The translations under genes were made by a program, and so were the position numbers. DNA of 64,000 bases from Chitinophaga sp. H8 (lineage in GTDB: Bacteria > Bacteroidota > Bacteroidia > Chitinophagales > Chitinophagaceae), in the NCBI RefSeq assembly GCF_040567655.1, contig NZ_JBEXAC010000002.1, forward strand, positions 2,356,001-2,420,000. Reading direction: 5' to 3'. Shown piece by piece: positions 35,922 through 45,283 of the stretch (position 1 is the stretch's first letter; every line of letters begins with the position of its first letter). Below the pieces are notes generated by a model. The model was not told where the DNA came from and searched no databases. It saw only the letters and a list, made by a program, of their open reading frames with translations.

Positions 35922-38900
35922 ATGCTAAAGTTAATGAATTCAACAACATCTGGGGATGTTTTATATCCCTGTACCCGGAGGTCAGCTTACCAGCCCCGAA
36001 CAGGTTATGCCTGTGTTGGCAGCGGTCTGGTGCTACACCGCCTTTTTACAAAACAACTTATTATGCGGATGAGTTTGACGGTCTTACTGTTTTGCCTGGC
36101 GCTGGTGCAGATAAGCGCCAAAGGATATGGGCAAATCAGTCTGGACGAAAAGAATACGCCTGTAGTAACCGTATTGCAGCATATCAAGGAGCAGACCGGT
36201 TATGTGTTCTTCTATAATGATGACCGGCTGCACGGTTTGCAGGTGAGTATCAAGGTGAAGAACGCCGCTATCAATGCGGTCCTTGATCAGTGCTTTAAAG
36301 GACTGAATCTGGACTACCGTATCGCAGACAAAAATGTATTCATCACTGCCGGAAAAAATGAGTCGGCCCGACAGGCCATAGACAATGCGCTGCCTGTCCC
36401 GCCTGTTACCGTAACAGGGACGGTGACAGATACTACCGGAGCTCCTTTGCCAGGGGTGACGATACAGATCCGGGGCACAGCACGGGGAGCTATCACCGAT
36501 GAAAAAGGGAACTTCCGCCTGGAAGCAGATAGTGAAGCAGTACTGGAGTTCAAGCTGATCGGATTTGAAGCACAGGAAGTAGCCGTGCAATCACGGAGCC
36601 GTATCAACGTGACGCTCAGAGTAACCAGGGGCGAACTGGGTGAGGTGGTAGTAGTGGGCTATAGCACACAGAAAAAAATTGATGTTACCGGATCGGTAGC
36701 CCAGGTATCTGCGGCAGACCTGGTTAAAGCTCCTATGACCAATGTAAGCCAGATGCTGACAGGAAAACTCCCCGGCGTCGTATTTCAGCAACCAAGCGGC
36801 CAACCGGGCTATGACGATGCTACCATGCTGGTACGGGGCTCCGGCACTTTTAATAATTCTTCCCCACTGATGCTGGTAGATGGTGTGGAACGCGCCTTTG
36901 GCCGTATAGATCCGAACGACATTGAAAGTGTGACAGTACTGAAAGATGCCGCTTCTTCTGCCGTATATGGTGTAAAGGGTGCACATGGTGTTATCCTCAT
37001 TACTACCAAAAGAGGAAAGGCGGGTGGCAAACCACTGTTTTCCTATACCGGGTCTACTACTGTTTCTCACAATACCTTATTGCCTGATTTCCTTACAGGT
37101 ACGGAATATGCCAACTGGCATAACAAGGCCAATGAGATGGATGGTAACCGGCAATGGTTTTCTAAAGAACAGATAGCGGCAATGAGTAATGGTGATCCTT
37201 CCGACGGACTTGAAAACACCAATTGGCAAAAGGAATTCCTTGGCAAACCTGCTTTTGTAAACCAGCATAACTTGTCGGTAAGCGGAGGAGCAGATAATAT
37301 CCGGTACTTTACCAGTATTGGTACCATGCAGCAAGGTGGGATCGTAAAGGATATGAAGCTGGAACGCTACAATGCCCGTGCAAACCTGGACATGAATCCG
37401 AACAAACACTGGACTATTTCTCTGAACCTGGCCGGCCGGGTGGAAAAATTGAACACGCCCGGTGCTGCTTCCTACGAGAAGCAATCGCTTTTCAGTCCTA
37501 TTTCCCAGGCACTCTATATGTATCCCTTCCTGCCTTTTGAATATAAAGGGCTGCCTACCGGCTCATCTTATATGACGCTGAATCCTTTTGCAGTGGCAGA
37601 GCTCAGTGGGTTCCAGAAGAGTGCGAACACTATGGTAGAAACTTCTACCCGTATCACGTACGCACCTTCTTTTATCAATGGATTGAAAGCATCATTGTTC
37701 GGAAGTTATGACCGGAAGTATTCAGACGCCAAAACATTTGCCACGCCATATTATGTTAACACCTTCCTGTCAGAAACAGGTCAATATGGCAAAACACTTT
37801 CTGATGGTTATATGGCAACCGGTAGCCTGCTGCAGACGGCGGATAATTTTGACTATACCGTATTCCGTCCCTCGCTGGAGTATGAGCGCGAGATCGGAAA
37901 ACATCATGTAGGCGGCTTGTTCCTGTATGAGTGGCAAAAAGGAAACAGCAATAATATGTATGCTTCTCGCTGGGGTTATCCCATGAAAGACATTCCTGAG
38001 TTATCATTCGGGCAACTATTTCCCCCAGTACCCAATTCCGGTGGATCTGCCCAGACCGTACAGGCAGGATATGTAGGACGGCTGAACTATTCCTATGCCA
38101 GCAAATACCTGATGGAAGTAGCCTTCAGATATGATGCTTCTTACAAGTTCCCTAAAAATTCCCGTTGGGGATTTTTCCCTTCCGTTTCCGCAGGATGGGT
38201 GATCTCTGAAGAGTCATTTTTCAAAGACCGTTTCCGGAATGTAGAACTGCTGAAATTGCGCGGTTCTGCAGGTATCCTGGGCAGGGATAATGTTAATCCA
38301 TTTTTATATGAACAATATTTTAATCTTACCAAAACACCGGTTATAGCATTGGGAGATAAACTTAACACGCTGTATGGATTGAGCTCTTCCACTTCCTATC
38401 CAAGTACACATCTTACCTGGGAAAAAACACAAACCTACAACCTGGGTGCAGAGCTTACGATGTGGAAGGGATTGCTGAGTGCTGAAGTAGATGTTTTTTA
38501 TAAGTACACTTATGACATTCTCCAAAATACCGGTAATGTATATCCTTCTTCTCTGGGAGGCAACTTCCCGGAAATAGAAAACAGTGGTTCGGTAGATGTA
38601 AAGGGTATTGAGCTCCAGTTATCCCACCGGAACCGTATAGGTAAACTGCAGTATACTTTGTCCGGTAATTTCAGCTATTCGAAGAACCGGATCCTGTCTA
38701 TTATCCAAACAGAGAATGTACATCCCTGGCAGAACATGATCGGAAAGTCTATCGGACAGCGGCTGGCGTATGTGGCAACAGGTTTGTTTCAGACAGAAGA
38801 GCAATTAAAGAACAGTCCGGCTCCTCCCGGTGGTGGTTATAAAAGGCTGGGAGATATCATGTACAAGGACATGAACGGAGATGGCAAACTGACCCGGGAA

Positions 38901-39440
38901 GAGGATATGGCCATCGCTACGCGGCCGGGCATACCACCACTGATGTACGCCTTTAATATTGATCTCAGGTATGGCAATTTTGATTTTTCCATGATGTTTC
39001 AGGGAGCTGCGTTGAATGATATCCTGTTAAGCGGAATGTATGATAACGGTATACCGGACAATACCATCTTTACCAAGCCTTTTTACGGTAATGGATATAA
39101 CAGCCCCCGTTATTTGCTGGAAAACTCCTGGACACCTGAAAACACGAATGCACGTTATCCACGTTTGTCATTGATTCCCAGTGGAGGCAATTCACTGGAT
39201 GCTACCTGGTGGGTAGAGCGGGGAGGTTACCTGCGCCTTAAGAATACGGTGGTGGGGTATACGCTGCCAGCTACCGTGCTCCGTGCTATCAATATTAAGG
39301 GGCTCAGGTTTTATCTGGCCGGCACCAATCTGTTCACTTTATCCGGGTTTAAATACATCGATCCTGAGAGTCCCAGTGTTAACAACGGGTATTACCCACA
39401 ACAACGGACTTACAGTTTTGGTGCGAACCTGACTTTTTAA
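35922..39440 (+). CDS. SusC/RagA TonB-dependent transporter with STN signalling domain (cassette E)
   Basis: This is an outer-membrane TonB-dependent transducer of 1172 residues. A long pre-signal extension (about 47 residues) precedes MRMSLTVLLFCLALVQISAKG; a later ATG near 36063 would remove it. STN follows (TPVVTVLQHIKEQTGYVFFYND), CarboxypepD_reg-like domain (DTTGAPLPGVTIQIRGTARGAITDEKG), canonical entry EVVVVGYSTQKKIDVTGSV, plug with MLVDGVERAFGRIDPNDIESVTVLKDAASSAVYGVKGAHGV, and a barrel ending in GANLTF. It belongs to the same classical glycan-type subgroup as cassette D. It forms an operon with SusD 11 bases downstream and with three further lipoprotein genes. Confidence 0.94.
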   Translation: MLKLMNSTTSGDVLYPCTRRSAYQPRTGYACVGSGLVLHRLFTKQLIMRMSLTVLLFCLALVQISAKGYGQISLDEKNTPVVTVLQHIKEQTGYVFFYNDDRLHGLQVSIKVKNAAINAVLDQCFKGLNLDYRIADKNVFITAGKNESARQAIDNALPVPPVTVTGTVTDTTGAPLPGVTIQIRGTARGAITDEKGNFRLEADSEAVLEFKLIGFEAQEVAVQSRSRINVTLRVTRGELGEVVVVGYSTQKKIDVTGSVAQVSAADLVKAPMTNVSQMLTGKLPGVVFQQPSGQPGYDDATMLVRGSGTFNNSSPLMLVDGVERAFGRIDPNDIESVTVLKDAASSAVYGVKGAHGVILITTKRGKAGGKPLFSYTGSTTVSHNTLLPDFLTGTEYANWHNKANEMDGNRQWFSKEQIAAMSNGDPSDGLENTNWQKEFLGKPAFVNQHNLSVSGGADNIRYFTSIGTMQQGGIVKDMKLERYNARANLDMNPNKHWTISLNLAGRVEKLNTPGAASYEKQSLFSPISQALYMYPFLPFEYKGLPTGSSYMTLNPFAVAELSGFQKSANTMVETSTRITYAPSFINGLKASLFGSYDRKYSDAKTFATPYYVNTFLSETGQYGKTLSDGYMATGSLLQTADNFDYTVFRPSLEYEREIGKHHVGGLFLYEWQKGNSNNMYASRWGYPMKDIPELSFGQLFPPVPNSGGSAQTVQAGYVGRLNYSYASKYLMEVAFRYDASYKFPKNSRWGFFPSVSAGWVISEESFFKDRFRNVELLKLRGSAGILGRDNVNPFLYEQYFNLTKTPVIALGDKLNTLYGLSSSTSYPSTHLTWEKTQTYNLGAELTMWKGLLSAEVDVFYKYTYDILQNTGNVYPSSLGGNFPEIENSGSVDVKGIELQLSHRNRIGKLQYTLSGNFSYSKNRILSIIQTENVHPWQNMIGKSIGQRLAYVATGLFQTEEQLKNSPAPPGGGYKRLGDIMYKDMNGDGKLTREEDMAIATRPGIPPLMYAFNIDLRYGNFDFSMMFQGAALNDILLSGMYDNGIPDNTIFTKPFYGNGYNSPRYLLENSWTPENTNARYPRLSLIPSGGNSLDATWWVERGGYLRLKNTVVGYTLPATVLRAINIKGLRFYLAGTNLFTLSGFKYIDPESPSVNNGYYPQQRTYSFGANLTF

Positions 39441-39451
39441 TTCACTGAAAC

Positions 39452-41086
39452 ATGAGAAAGGTATTCTATATAATTCTGCTGGTATCCTGCACGTTGTCTT
39501 GCACCAATACGCTGGATGTTGAGCCGCGTGATAAGTATTCGAACAATGTGGTCTGGAAAAATGTCAATAGCCTTGACCTCTATATAAACAGCCTGTATGG
39601 CGCGTTGTATCAATTTGCGGAGGTAGGCGGTCCTAACCTGAGTGATGGATATTCAGATATCCTGAAATATTCGCAGACTTACATGGACACGTATCATAAC
39701 AGGGTTTGCCTGTCGCCTGCTTTTTTGTCGCCCAATACCGCTGAGGCATTGAGTCCCTGGTCGGCTACCTATGGTAATATCAAAAAGCTGAACGAGTTTA
39801 TTATCGACGCACATAAATACGGCGGAAATATCAGTGGTGATGAGCTGGCTATGCGCCTGGCAGAAATCCGTTTCCTACGGGCATTTATTTACAGTAAACT
39901 GATTATCCGGCATGGAGGTGTGGTGTTGCGGGTGGATAATGAAGTGCTGGATGGTCCCGAGCAGAAAAATAAAAAGCGTTCCACTACCGCAGAATGCTGG
40001 CAATGGGTGATGACAGAGTTGAAAGCTATAGCGGAGCAGCTTCCTGAGCAATGGAGCAACAACAATTGGGGACGTATTACAAAAGGAGCCGCCTACGCAT
40101 TGCTGGCCAGATCGGCCCTATATGCAGAGAAGTGGGATGATGCTATTGTAGCCGGCCGGAAAGTGGAATCTATTGCAAATAGTGGACGATATGGGCTGAT
40201 GGACAGTTTCAGCGATGTATTTTATACACCTCATAATAAGGAACTGATACTGGCAGCTTATTATAAGCGGCCGGACCTCACCAATGATTTCGATAAGTAT
40301 TTTGCCCCCACTGGCGATATAGAACGTTATGGCGGATATGCCTCTCCTACGGAGGAGCTGGTGGTTCAATACGATATCAAGACGGGGAATAAATGGGAGC
40401 CATTTAGTTGGGCAAATCCTGATCATAGTGCTAACCCTTATGTGAACAGGGATCCCCGGTTTTATGCTACTATTCTATATAATGGTGCTCCCTGGAAGGG
40501 CCGGAATATAGAAACTTATGTAGGCGGTACGGATAGTTATATTGAATACTTCGATGGTAATGCCAGGAACAGGACCGTAACGGGATACTTTATCCGGAAA
40601 TTTCTGGAAAACAAGACAAAGGATTTTGTTGCAGAGAAAGGGGATCAGTATTGGATAGAGCTGCGATATGCAGAGGTATTGACTATTCTGTCGGAAGCAT
40701 ATGGTCGTGGAAAAGGTGATTTTATTACTGCCTACAGATATCTGAATATGCTGAGAGAGCGTCCGGGAGTAGGGCTGCCAGGTCTTGTTGTAAAGTACAA
40801 ACAGGAAGACTACCTCCAGGATCTGCAAAAGGAGAAGATGTGTGAGTTTGCATTTGAAGGGCATCGTTATTGGGACCTGAGAAGATGGAAGAAAGCAGGA
40901 ACAGTATTGAATGGTGTCCGGATGCACGGTGTGGAGATCACAAAAACAGGAGATACTTATCAGTATAATATAGTAGACTGTGATAAAGCGGACCGCTTTT
41001 TCCCTGACCGCTATTACACGGTGCCTATTCCTGATTTTGAGACGAAGAACAATCTGGAATGCAGACAGGATCCTGCATGGCAATAA
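39452..41086 (+). CDS. SusD/RagB-like outer-membrane lipoprotein (cassette E)
   Basis: The product is 544 residues. The signal MRKVFYIILLVSCTLSC offers two possible lipid-attachment cysteines (13 and 17); LSC at 17 followed by TNTLDVEP is the better lipobox. Family motifs: LDLYINSLYGALYQF, MRLAEIRFLRAFIYSKLIIRHGGVVL, RITKGAAYALLARSALYAEKWDDAI, WIELRYAEVLTILSEAYG and KEKMCEFAFEGHRYWDLRRWK. The DRDPRFYATILYNGA-like block is shared with the cassette D SusD and is typical of glycan-type members. It follows susC by 11 bases and precedes the DUF5018-like gene by 31 bases. Confidence 0.94.
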   Translation: MRKVFYIILLVSCTLSCTNTLDVEPRDKYSNNVVWKNVNSLDLYINSLYGALYQFAEVGGPNLSDGYSDILKYSQTYMDTYHNRVCLSPAFLSPNTAEALSPWSATYGNIKKLNEFIIDAHKYGGNISGDELAMRLAEIRFLRAFIYSKLIIRHGGVVLRVDNEVLDGPEQKNKKRSTTAECWQWVMTELKAIAEQLPEQWSNNNWGRITKGAAYALLARSALYAEKWDDAIVAGRKVESIANSGRYGLMDSFSDVFYTPHNKELILAAYYKRPDLTNDFDKYFAPTGDIERYGGYASPTEELVVQYDIKTGNKWEPFSWANPDHSANPYVNRDPRFYATILYNGAPWKGRNIETYVGGTDSYIEYFDGNARNRTVTGYFIRKFLENKTKDFVAEKGDQYWIELRYAEVLTILSEAYGRGKGDFITAYRYLNMLRERPGVGLPGLVVKYKQEDYLQDLQKEKMCEFAFEGHRYWDLRRWKKAGTVLNGVRMHGVEITKTGDTYQYNIVDCDKADRFFPDRYYTVPIPDFETKNNLECRQDPAWQ

Positions 41087-41117
41087 TTTAACAATTACCG
41101 CTCTAAAGTAATAATCA

Positions 41118-42836
41118 ATGAAACTGTTCAGATATATAGCGGGCATTGCCTGTTTGCTGGCTGCAGCAGCGTGCCACAAACCGGATGCACTGTTTAATGG
41201 GAGTGATAACGAAATAAGATCTATCTACGTGAAATTTGCCGGCACTGACAAGCAGTATCCTGGTGTAGTTAGTAAAGGTACGGTGTCTTTTGACGTGCCT
41301 ATTTACCAGGCAGGTACGGATCCGCTGGTGGAAACCGATATTTCAAAAATGGAAATTGTGGCATCTATTCCGGTAGGCGCTACTATCACCCCAGGTCTGG
41401 TAGGTATCAAAGACCTGACCAGCCCGATAGAAATTACGGTAACTGCGGCTAATGGCACGCAACAAAAATATAAACTCAGTGCCCGGAAAACAGGCATGAA
41501 CTATACCAAAGGGTTACTGGAGTTTACGGTGAAGAAAGAAGGACAAACGAAGGTATATCAGTCCAGCCAGGCGGCGCCCTATAACAATGGAGATACCTTG
41601 TATATTGACATTCCCAATACGCCTAAGGATCCTTTGGACCAGACCCGGTTGCTGGTGAATGTAAAGCTGGAACCTACCTGTACCATGACGCCTGAACTCA
41701 AAGAAGATGTGCCGGTTGATTTTACCAAACCATTGGAGATAAAGGTTACTGATGGGATGGGTACTTTGCGCACACACTACATTGCTATAAGACCAGCCAA
41801 CTTTACCAAAGCCAGGTTCAGGGAATTGTGGTTCAGATCTGTAGAAGAACTGGGACTTACCCGTGCTAATATCAAGAGCCTGGCAGTTTCGAATGAATAC
41901 TTCTTTATTCCTGAGTTTGAGGATTGGAACTCTGATGGGAAATTGCATGTATTCAATGCTGCTGATGGGCGGCTGGTGAAAAAAATAGACCCACCTACTA
42001 CTTTCTCTTATCGTGTAGCAACAGATAATCAGGGCCGCTTCCTGGTAAGTACCTGGAACGAGTCCGGAAAAGGGTTTATTCTTTATCGATATAATGATTT
42101 ACAAAGTAATCCGGAGCAGATACTGAACCTGGTTTCATGGGATGATCCCCAGTTTATTCCTGCACAGCTGGGTATTAACAAGGTAAATATTACCGGTGAT
42201 ACAAAATCTGGTAAAGCCTATATGTATACCACGATGTCAAACGGGCAGTATTATTCCTGGGAGCTGACAAATGGCGCATCACCTTCACCCAGGCCTGTTG
42301 TGACCAAATTTGATCCAGCCAAAACAGGAGGTACCTGGGACATTGCTTCTGTTAAACGTGGCACTGCTGATACAAAATCAGACATGTATTTCAGCTGGTA
42401 TAATGAAGGTGCTACTGAAACAGATGGGAAAGGCAGCCGCTTTGAAATACTGGATGAGGGGGGCGTATATCACCGGTTGAATCCTGTTAACCATCCTTAC
42501 AAAATACTTGCCTATGATGTGTTTTCTGTAAACGGCGATAGGTTTGTAGCGATGCTGGCGCAGGGGCTGAAGAGCAACAGTGAATCCAGAATACTGGTGT
42601 ATGATATTACAGACATGAGCAAGCTGGCACTGGCGCCCGGAGATCCGGGATATGTAAATCTCAAGCTGTTTGAATCAGCTCCGCTTGGTATGACAACGGA
42701 TCTGAGCTCCGGAGATGTACACGTAACTGTGAATGGCCTCAATGCGGATATCTATGTAGGTACTACTGCGGTTTCTTCCCAGGCAGCAGGAAATGCAGGT
42801 GTCAGGAAATTAAGGATGGAATACCAGGTAGAATAG
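41118..42836 (+). CDS. DUF5018-like surface lipoprotein, probable glycan-binding accessory protein (cassette E)
   Basis: The product is 572 residues with lipoprotein signal MKLFRYIAGIACLLAAAAC (Cys19). The N-terminal part has two Ig-like repeats: first DNEIRSIYVKFAG to TVTAANGTQQKYKLSARK, then LLEFTVKKEGQ to KVTDGMGTLRTHYIAIRP; each ends in the same xITVTAxxGxxxxY pattern, as in DUF5018-type proteins. The second half (about 235-572) looks like a beta-propeller, with repeated blade-like strands such as GKLHVFNAADGRLVKKID, GRFLVSTWNESGKGFILYRY and SRILVYDITDMSK. Position right after SusD and a lipid anchor fit a surface glycan-binding protein. No catalytic motif is visible. The domain names are pattern recognition. 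Confidence 0.7.
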   Translation: MKLFRYIAGIACLLAAAACHKPDALFNGSDNEIRSIYVKFAGTDKQYPGVVSKGTVSFDVPIYQAGTDPLVETDISKMEIVASIPVGATITPGLVGIKDLTSPIEITVTAANGTQQKYKLSARKTGMNYTKGLLEFTVKKEGQTKVYQSSQAAPYNNGDTLYIDIPNTPKDPLDQTRLLVNVKLEPTCTMTPELKEDVPVDFTKPLEIKVTDGMGTLRTHYIAIRPANFTKARFRELWFRSVEELGLTRANIKSLAVSNEYFFIPEFEDWNSDGKLHVFNAADGRLVKKIDPPTTFSYRVATDNQGRFLVSTWNESGKGFILYRYNDLQSNPEQILNLVSWDDPQFIPAQLGINKVNITGDTKSGKAYMYTTMSNGQYYSWELTNGASPSPRPVVTKFDPAKTGGTWDIASVKRGTADTKSDMYFSWYNEGATETDGKGSRFEILDEGGVYHRLNPVNHPYKILAYDVFSVNGDRFVAMLAQGLKSNSESRILVYDITDMSKLALAPGDPGYVNLKLFESAPLGMTTDLSSGDVHVTVNGLNADIYVGTTAVSSQAAGNAGVRKLRMEYQVE

Positions 42837-42870
42837 CAACAACAATCAATCACATCAAACGACTTTAAAT

Positions 42871-44004
42871 ATGAGAAGGAATACGTTTTTCCTCGTGCTA
42901 ATGCTGGTGTCGCTGTCTGCGATATCCTGTAATAAGCAATATATGTATCCCAACTATGACGGGAATGAGAAAAAAGATACGACCAAAACTGAACCTGAAG
43001 GTCCGGAAGGGAATGTAACGAAAACAAATATCCGGGACCTGGTGCTTATTTATGGTGGTGGAGCCGATGGCCCGCAGGTGTGGGCAAAAGATGCTTTCTA
43101 CCCTTATGTAGTATATGAAAACAACAGTGCTTTCGACTGGATGTTTGACGGGTTTTTGTTCCTTGAGCTGAAAGATGGTAAGGGGCATGCTTATACTACA
43201 GGGCACTCTCCTGAACCTGCCCTTAAGCCGCAATGGGAATCGCTGATGGATAAATACTTCAGCAAGGATCATTCGTTTGACGCCCTTGATCAGTGTATTA
43301 CTGATGTGATTGTAAAAACAGGAGCACCTGCCCGCAAACGTAAAGTCATAGTAGGGATTCCCGAACCAATGAAAGGTGCTACGCAATGGGGTGAGTTGAA
43401 TGGGAAGATGCTGGATTTTTCCAAAGACGAAGACCGGATTACCGCGTGTAACTGGTTCATAGACCAGGTAAAGGAGAAATTTGCTGCTGCTGGTTATGCC
43501 AATATTGAACTGGAAGGGTTTTACTGGATAGCGGAAGAAGTGGAAAATACTGCTCCTATCATTTCTGCTATAGGCAGCCACCTGGAAAAGGCGAAAAATT
43601 CTTTCCTGTGGATTCCATGGTGGAAATCCCCTGGGTATGATAATTACAAGCCTTATGGATTCAGCGATGTATATCTGCAGCCTAACTATTTTTTCAGTAA
43701 TGATGTTCCTTACTCTCGTTTGCAGGAAGCCTGTAATGAGGCCAGTAAATACAAGATCAACCTGGAGGTGGAGTTTGATGAGCGGGTGTTGGGCGGAAAA
43801 GGGCAGAAGCTGTACGATTACCTGGAGGTATTTGAACAGAATAATGTTTATGAAAACAAGAAACTGGCATATTATCAGTCAGAGAATACCATTTTGAAAT
43901 TATACCAGTCGTCAAATGCTATGGATAAAGCACTGTATCAGCGGTTCAGTGAGATTGTAACAAAACGGCAGAAAGTAGATAAACCTGCTTATATAGGGAA
44001 TTGA
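42871..44004 (+). CDS. DUF4855-like lipoprotein, first of a tandem pair (cassette E)
   Basis: The product is 377 residues with lipoprotein signal MRRNTFFLVLMLVSLSAISC (Cys20). Landmarks: RDLVLIYGGG (55-64), FYPYVVYENNSAFDWMFDGFLFLEL (76-100), RKVIVGIPEPMKGATQWG (157-174), NIELEGFYWIAEE (211-223), WIPWWKSPGY (247-256), FSDVYLQPNYFF (264-275) and INLEVEFDE (296-304). This fits the DUF4855 family. The two acidic clusters at the ends of predicted strands (Glu215/Glu222-223 and Glu299/Glu301) look like the acid/base and nucleophile pair of a TIM-barrel glycoside hydrolase. Enzyme activity is inference; I do not know a confirmed substrate. It is one of two paralogues side by side at the end of the operon. 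Confidence 0.75.
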   Translation: MRRNTFFLVLMLVSLSAISCNKQYMYPNYDGNEKKDTTKTEPEGPEGNVTKTNIRDLVLIYGGGADGPQVWAKDAFYPYVVYENNSAFDWMFDGFLFLELKDGKGHAYTTGHSPEPALKPQWESLMDKYFSKDHSFDALDQCITDVIVKTGAPARKRKVIVGIPEPMKGATQWGELNGKMLDFSKDEDRITACNWFIDQVKEKFAAAGYANIELEGFYWIAEEVENTAPIISAIGSHLEKAKNSFLWIPWWKSPGYDNYKPYGFSDVYLQPNYFFSNDVPYSRLQEACNEASKYKINLEVEFDERVLGGKGQKLYDYLEVFEQNNVYENKKLAYYQSENTILKLYQSSNAMDKALYQRFSEIVTKRQKVDKPAYIGN

Positions 44005-44060
44005 GTTGGATTATATTGACCTGATAGGAATGATTTTTTAGTACACTAAACTGATCAACT

Positions 44061-45227
44061 ATGAATTGTCTTAACATCACATCTAAGCTGTTTTACTGGG
44101 GCCTGGGCCTATTATTTATAGGGAGCATTGCTTCCTGCAAAAAAGGATACCGTGATCTTGAACAGGATAGTGCTTTGGGGAGCGATTTAAAAAAGGCGAC
44201 GTTTACTACTAATGTTACTCCACCTAAGACAAAAGCACGCGATATGGTGCTTATCTATGGTGCGGGAACTGATAATATTGGTCAGCAGTGGGACTATTAC
44301 GCTTTTCATCCTTATGTAGTATACAAGAATGCGCAAAACCAGTATGATTGGATGTTCGACGGGTTTTTACTGCTTGAATTAAAGGATCAGTGGGATTATT
44401 CATTTACCGTTGGGCATGGTGATCCCAATAAGCCTGCACAAAAGGCCAACTGGAATACGCTCCTTGATAAATACTTTACAACAGGGCGGTCGTTACACGC
44501 ACTTGACCAGGCAATAGATGATGCTACCTGGAGTGCGGGCCAGCCACCAACGAAGCGGAAGATTGTGATCGGGATACCGGAGCCGTTGAAGTCTGTAGGA
44601 ATGAATTGGGGAATGGTAGATGGTGTATGGCTTAATTTTCAAAATGATGCGCACCGGACGGCAGCCTGTAAATGGTTTATCGACGAGGTAGTGACACGTT
44701 TCAGCAGTGCAAATTTCAGGCACCTGGTGCTGGATGGATTTTATTGGATTGGAGAAGATGTGGGTGATGCGCAGAACGTGACATTGGATGTAAGTAATTA
44801 TCTGGGCACAAAGAATTACAGTTTTACCTGGATTCCCTGGTGGCAATCCCCGGGATACAATAACCCGCAGGTATTCGGTTTTTCTGATACTTATCTTCAG
44901 CCTAATTATTACTTCTACAGCAATGTACCATATAGCCGTCTGCAGGATGCCTGCAATGCAGCATATGCGAATGGTACCTATCTGGAAGCAGAGTTTGATG
45001 ACAATGTGTTGTATTATGCCGCATACCGGAATAAAATGTATGAATACCTGGATGTTTTTGGTACTAATAATGTGTATTCTTCCATGAAGCTGACCTATTA
45101 TCAGTCTCAAAGTACCATCTTGAAGCTATTCACACAAAAAGATTATCACCCGACATTGGATTCATTATACAGGAAGTTTTGCGAGATTGTTACTGCCCGG
45201 CAGAAAGTGGTAAATCCTCCGTATTAA
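44061..45227 (+). CDS. DUF4855-like lipoprotein, second of a tandem pair (cassette E)
   Basis: The product is 388 residues with a long lipoprotein signal ending SIASC (Cys26) before KKGYRD. It parallels its upstream neighbour along the whole length: RDMVLIYGAG, FHPYVVYKN, YDWMFDGFLLLELKD, RKIVIGIPEPLKS, LVLDGFYWIGEDVGD, WIPWWQSPGYNN, FSDTYLQPNYYF, VPYSRLQDACNAA, LEAEFDDNVL and TYYQSQSTILKLF. The shared acidic residues, DGFYWIGED and EAEFDD, are the ones that could be catalytic. Of these, the first acid before GFYW is Asp here and Glu in the first copy. It is 56 bases after the first copy and ends the operon. Duplication followed by divergence may have given two specificities; this is inference. 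Confidence 0.75.
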   Translation: MNCLNITSKLFYWGLGLLFIGSIASCKKGYRDLEQDSALGSDLKKATFTTNVTPPKTKARDMVLIYGAGTDNIGQQWDYYAFHPYVVYKNAQNQYDWMFDGFLLLELKDQWDYSFTVGHGDPNKPAQKANWNTLLDKYFTTGRSLHALDQAIDDATWSAGQPPTKRKIVIGIPEPLKSVGMNWGMVDGVWLNFQNDAHRTAACKWFIDEVVTRFSSANFRHLVLDGFYWIGEDVGDAQNVTLDVSNYLGTKNYSFTWIPWWQSPGYNNPQVFGFSDTYLQPNYYFYSNVPYSRLQDACNAAYANGTYLEAEFDDNVLYYAAYRNKMYEYLDVFGTNNVYSSMKLTYYQSQSTILKLFTQKDYHPTLDSLYRKFCEIVTARQKVVNPPY

Positions 45228-45243
45228 CCGGAGGGGAGAAATG

Positions 45244-45283
45244 TAACAAGAAAGGCTGGTCTTCAGACTAGCCTTTCTTGTTA
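45244..45283. terminator. Bidirectional hairpin between convergent genes
   Basis: A stem of about 19 bp (TAACAAGAAAGGCTGGTCT with AGACTAGCCTTTCTTGTTA, one wobble) has a 2-base TC apex. It lies 16 bases after the DUF4855 stop and overlaps the last codons of the minus-strand gene at 45268. There is no T-run beyond the stem. Confidence 0.65.
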
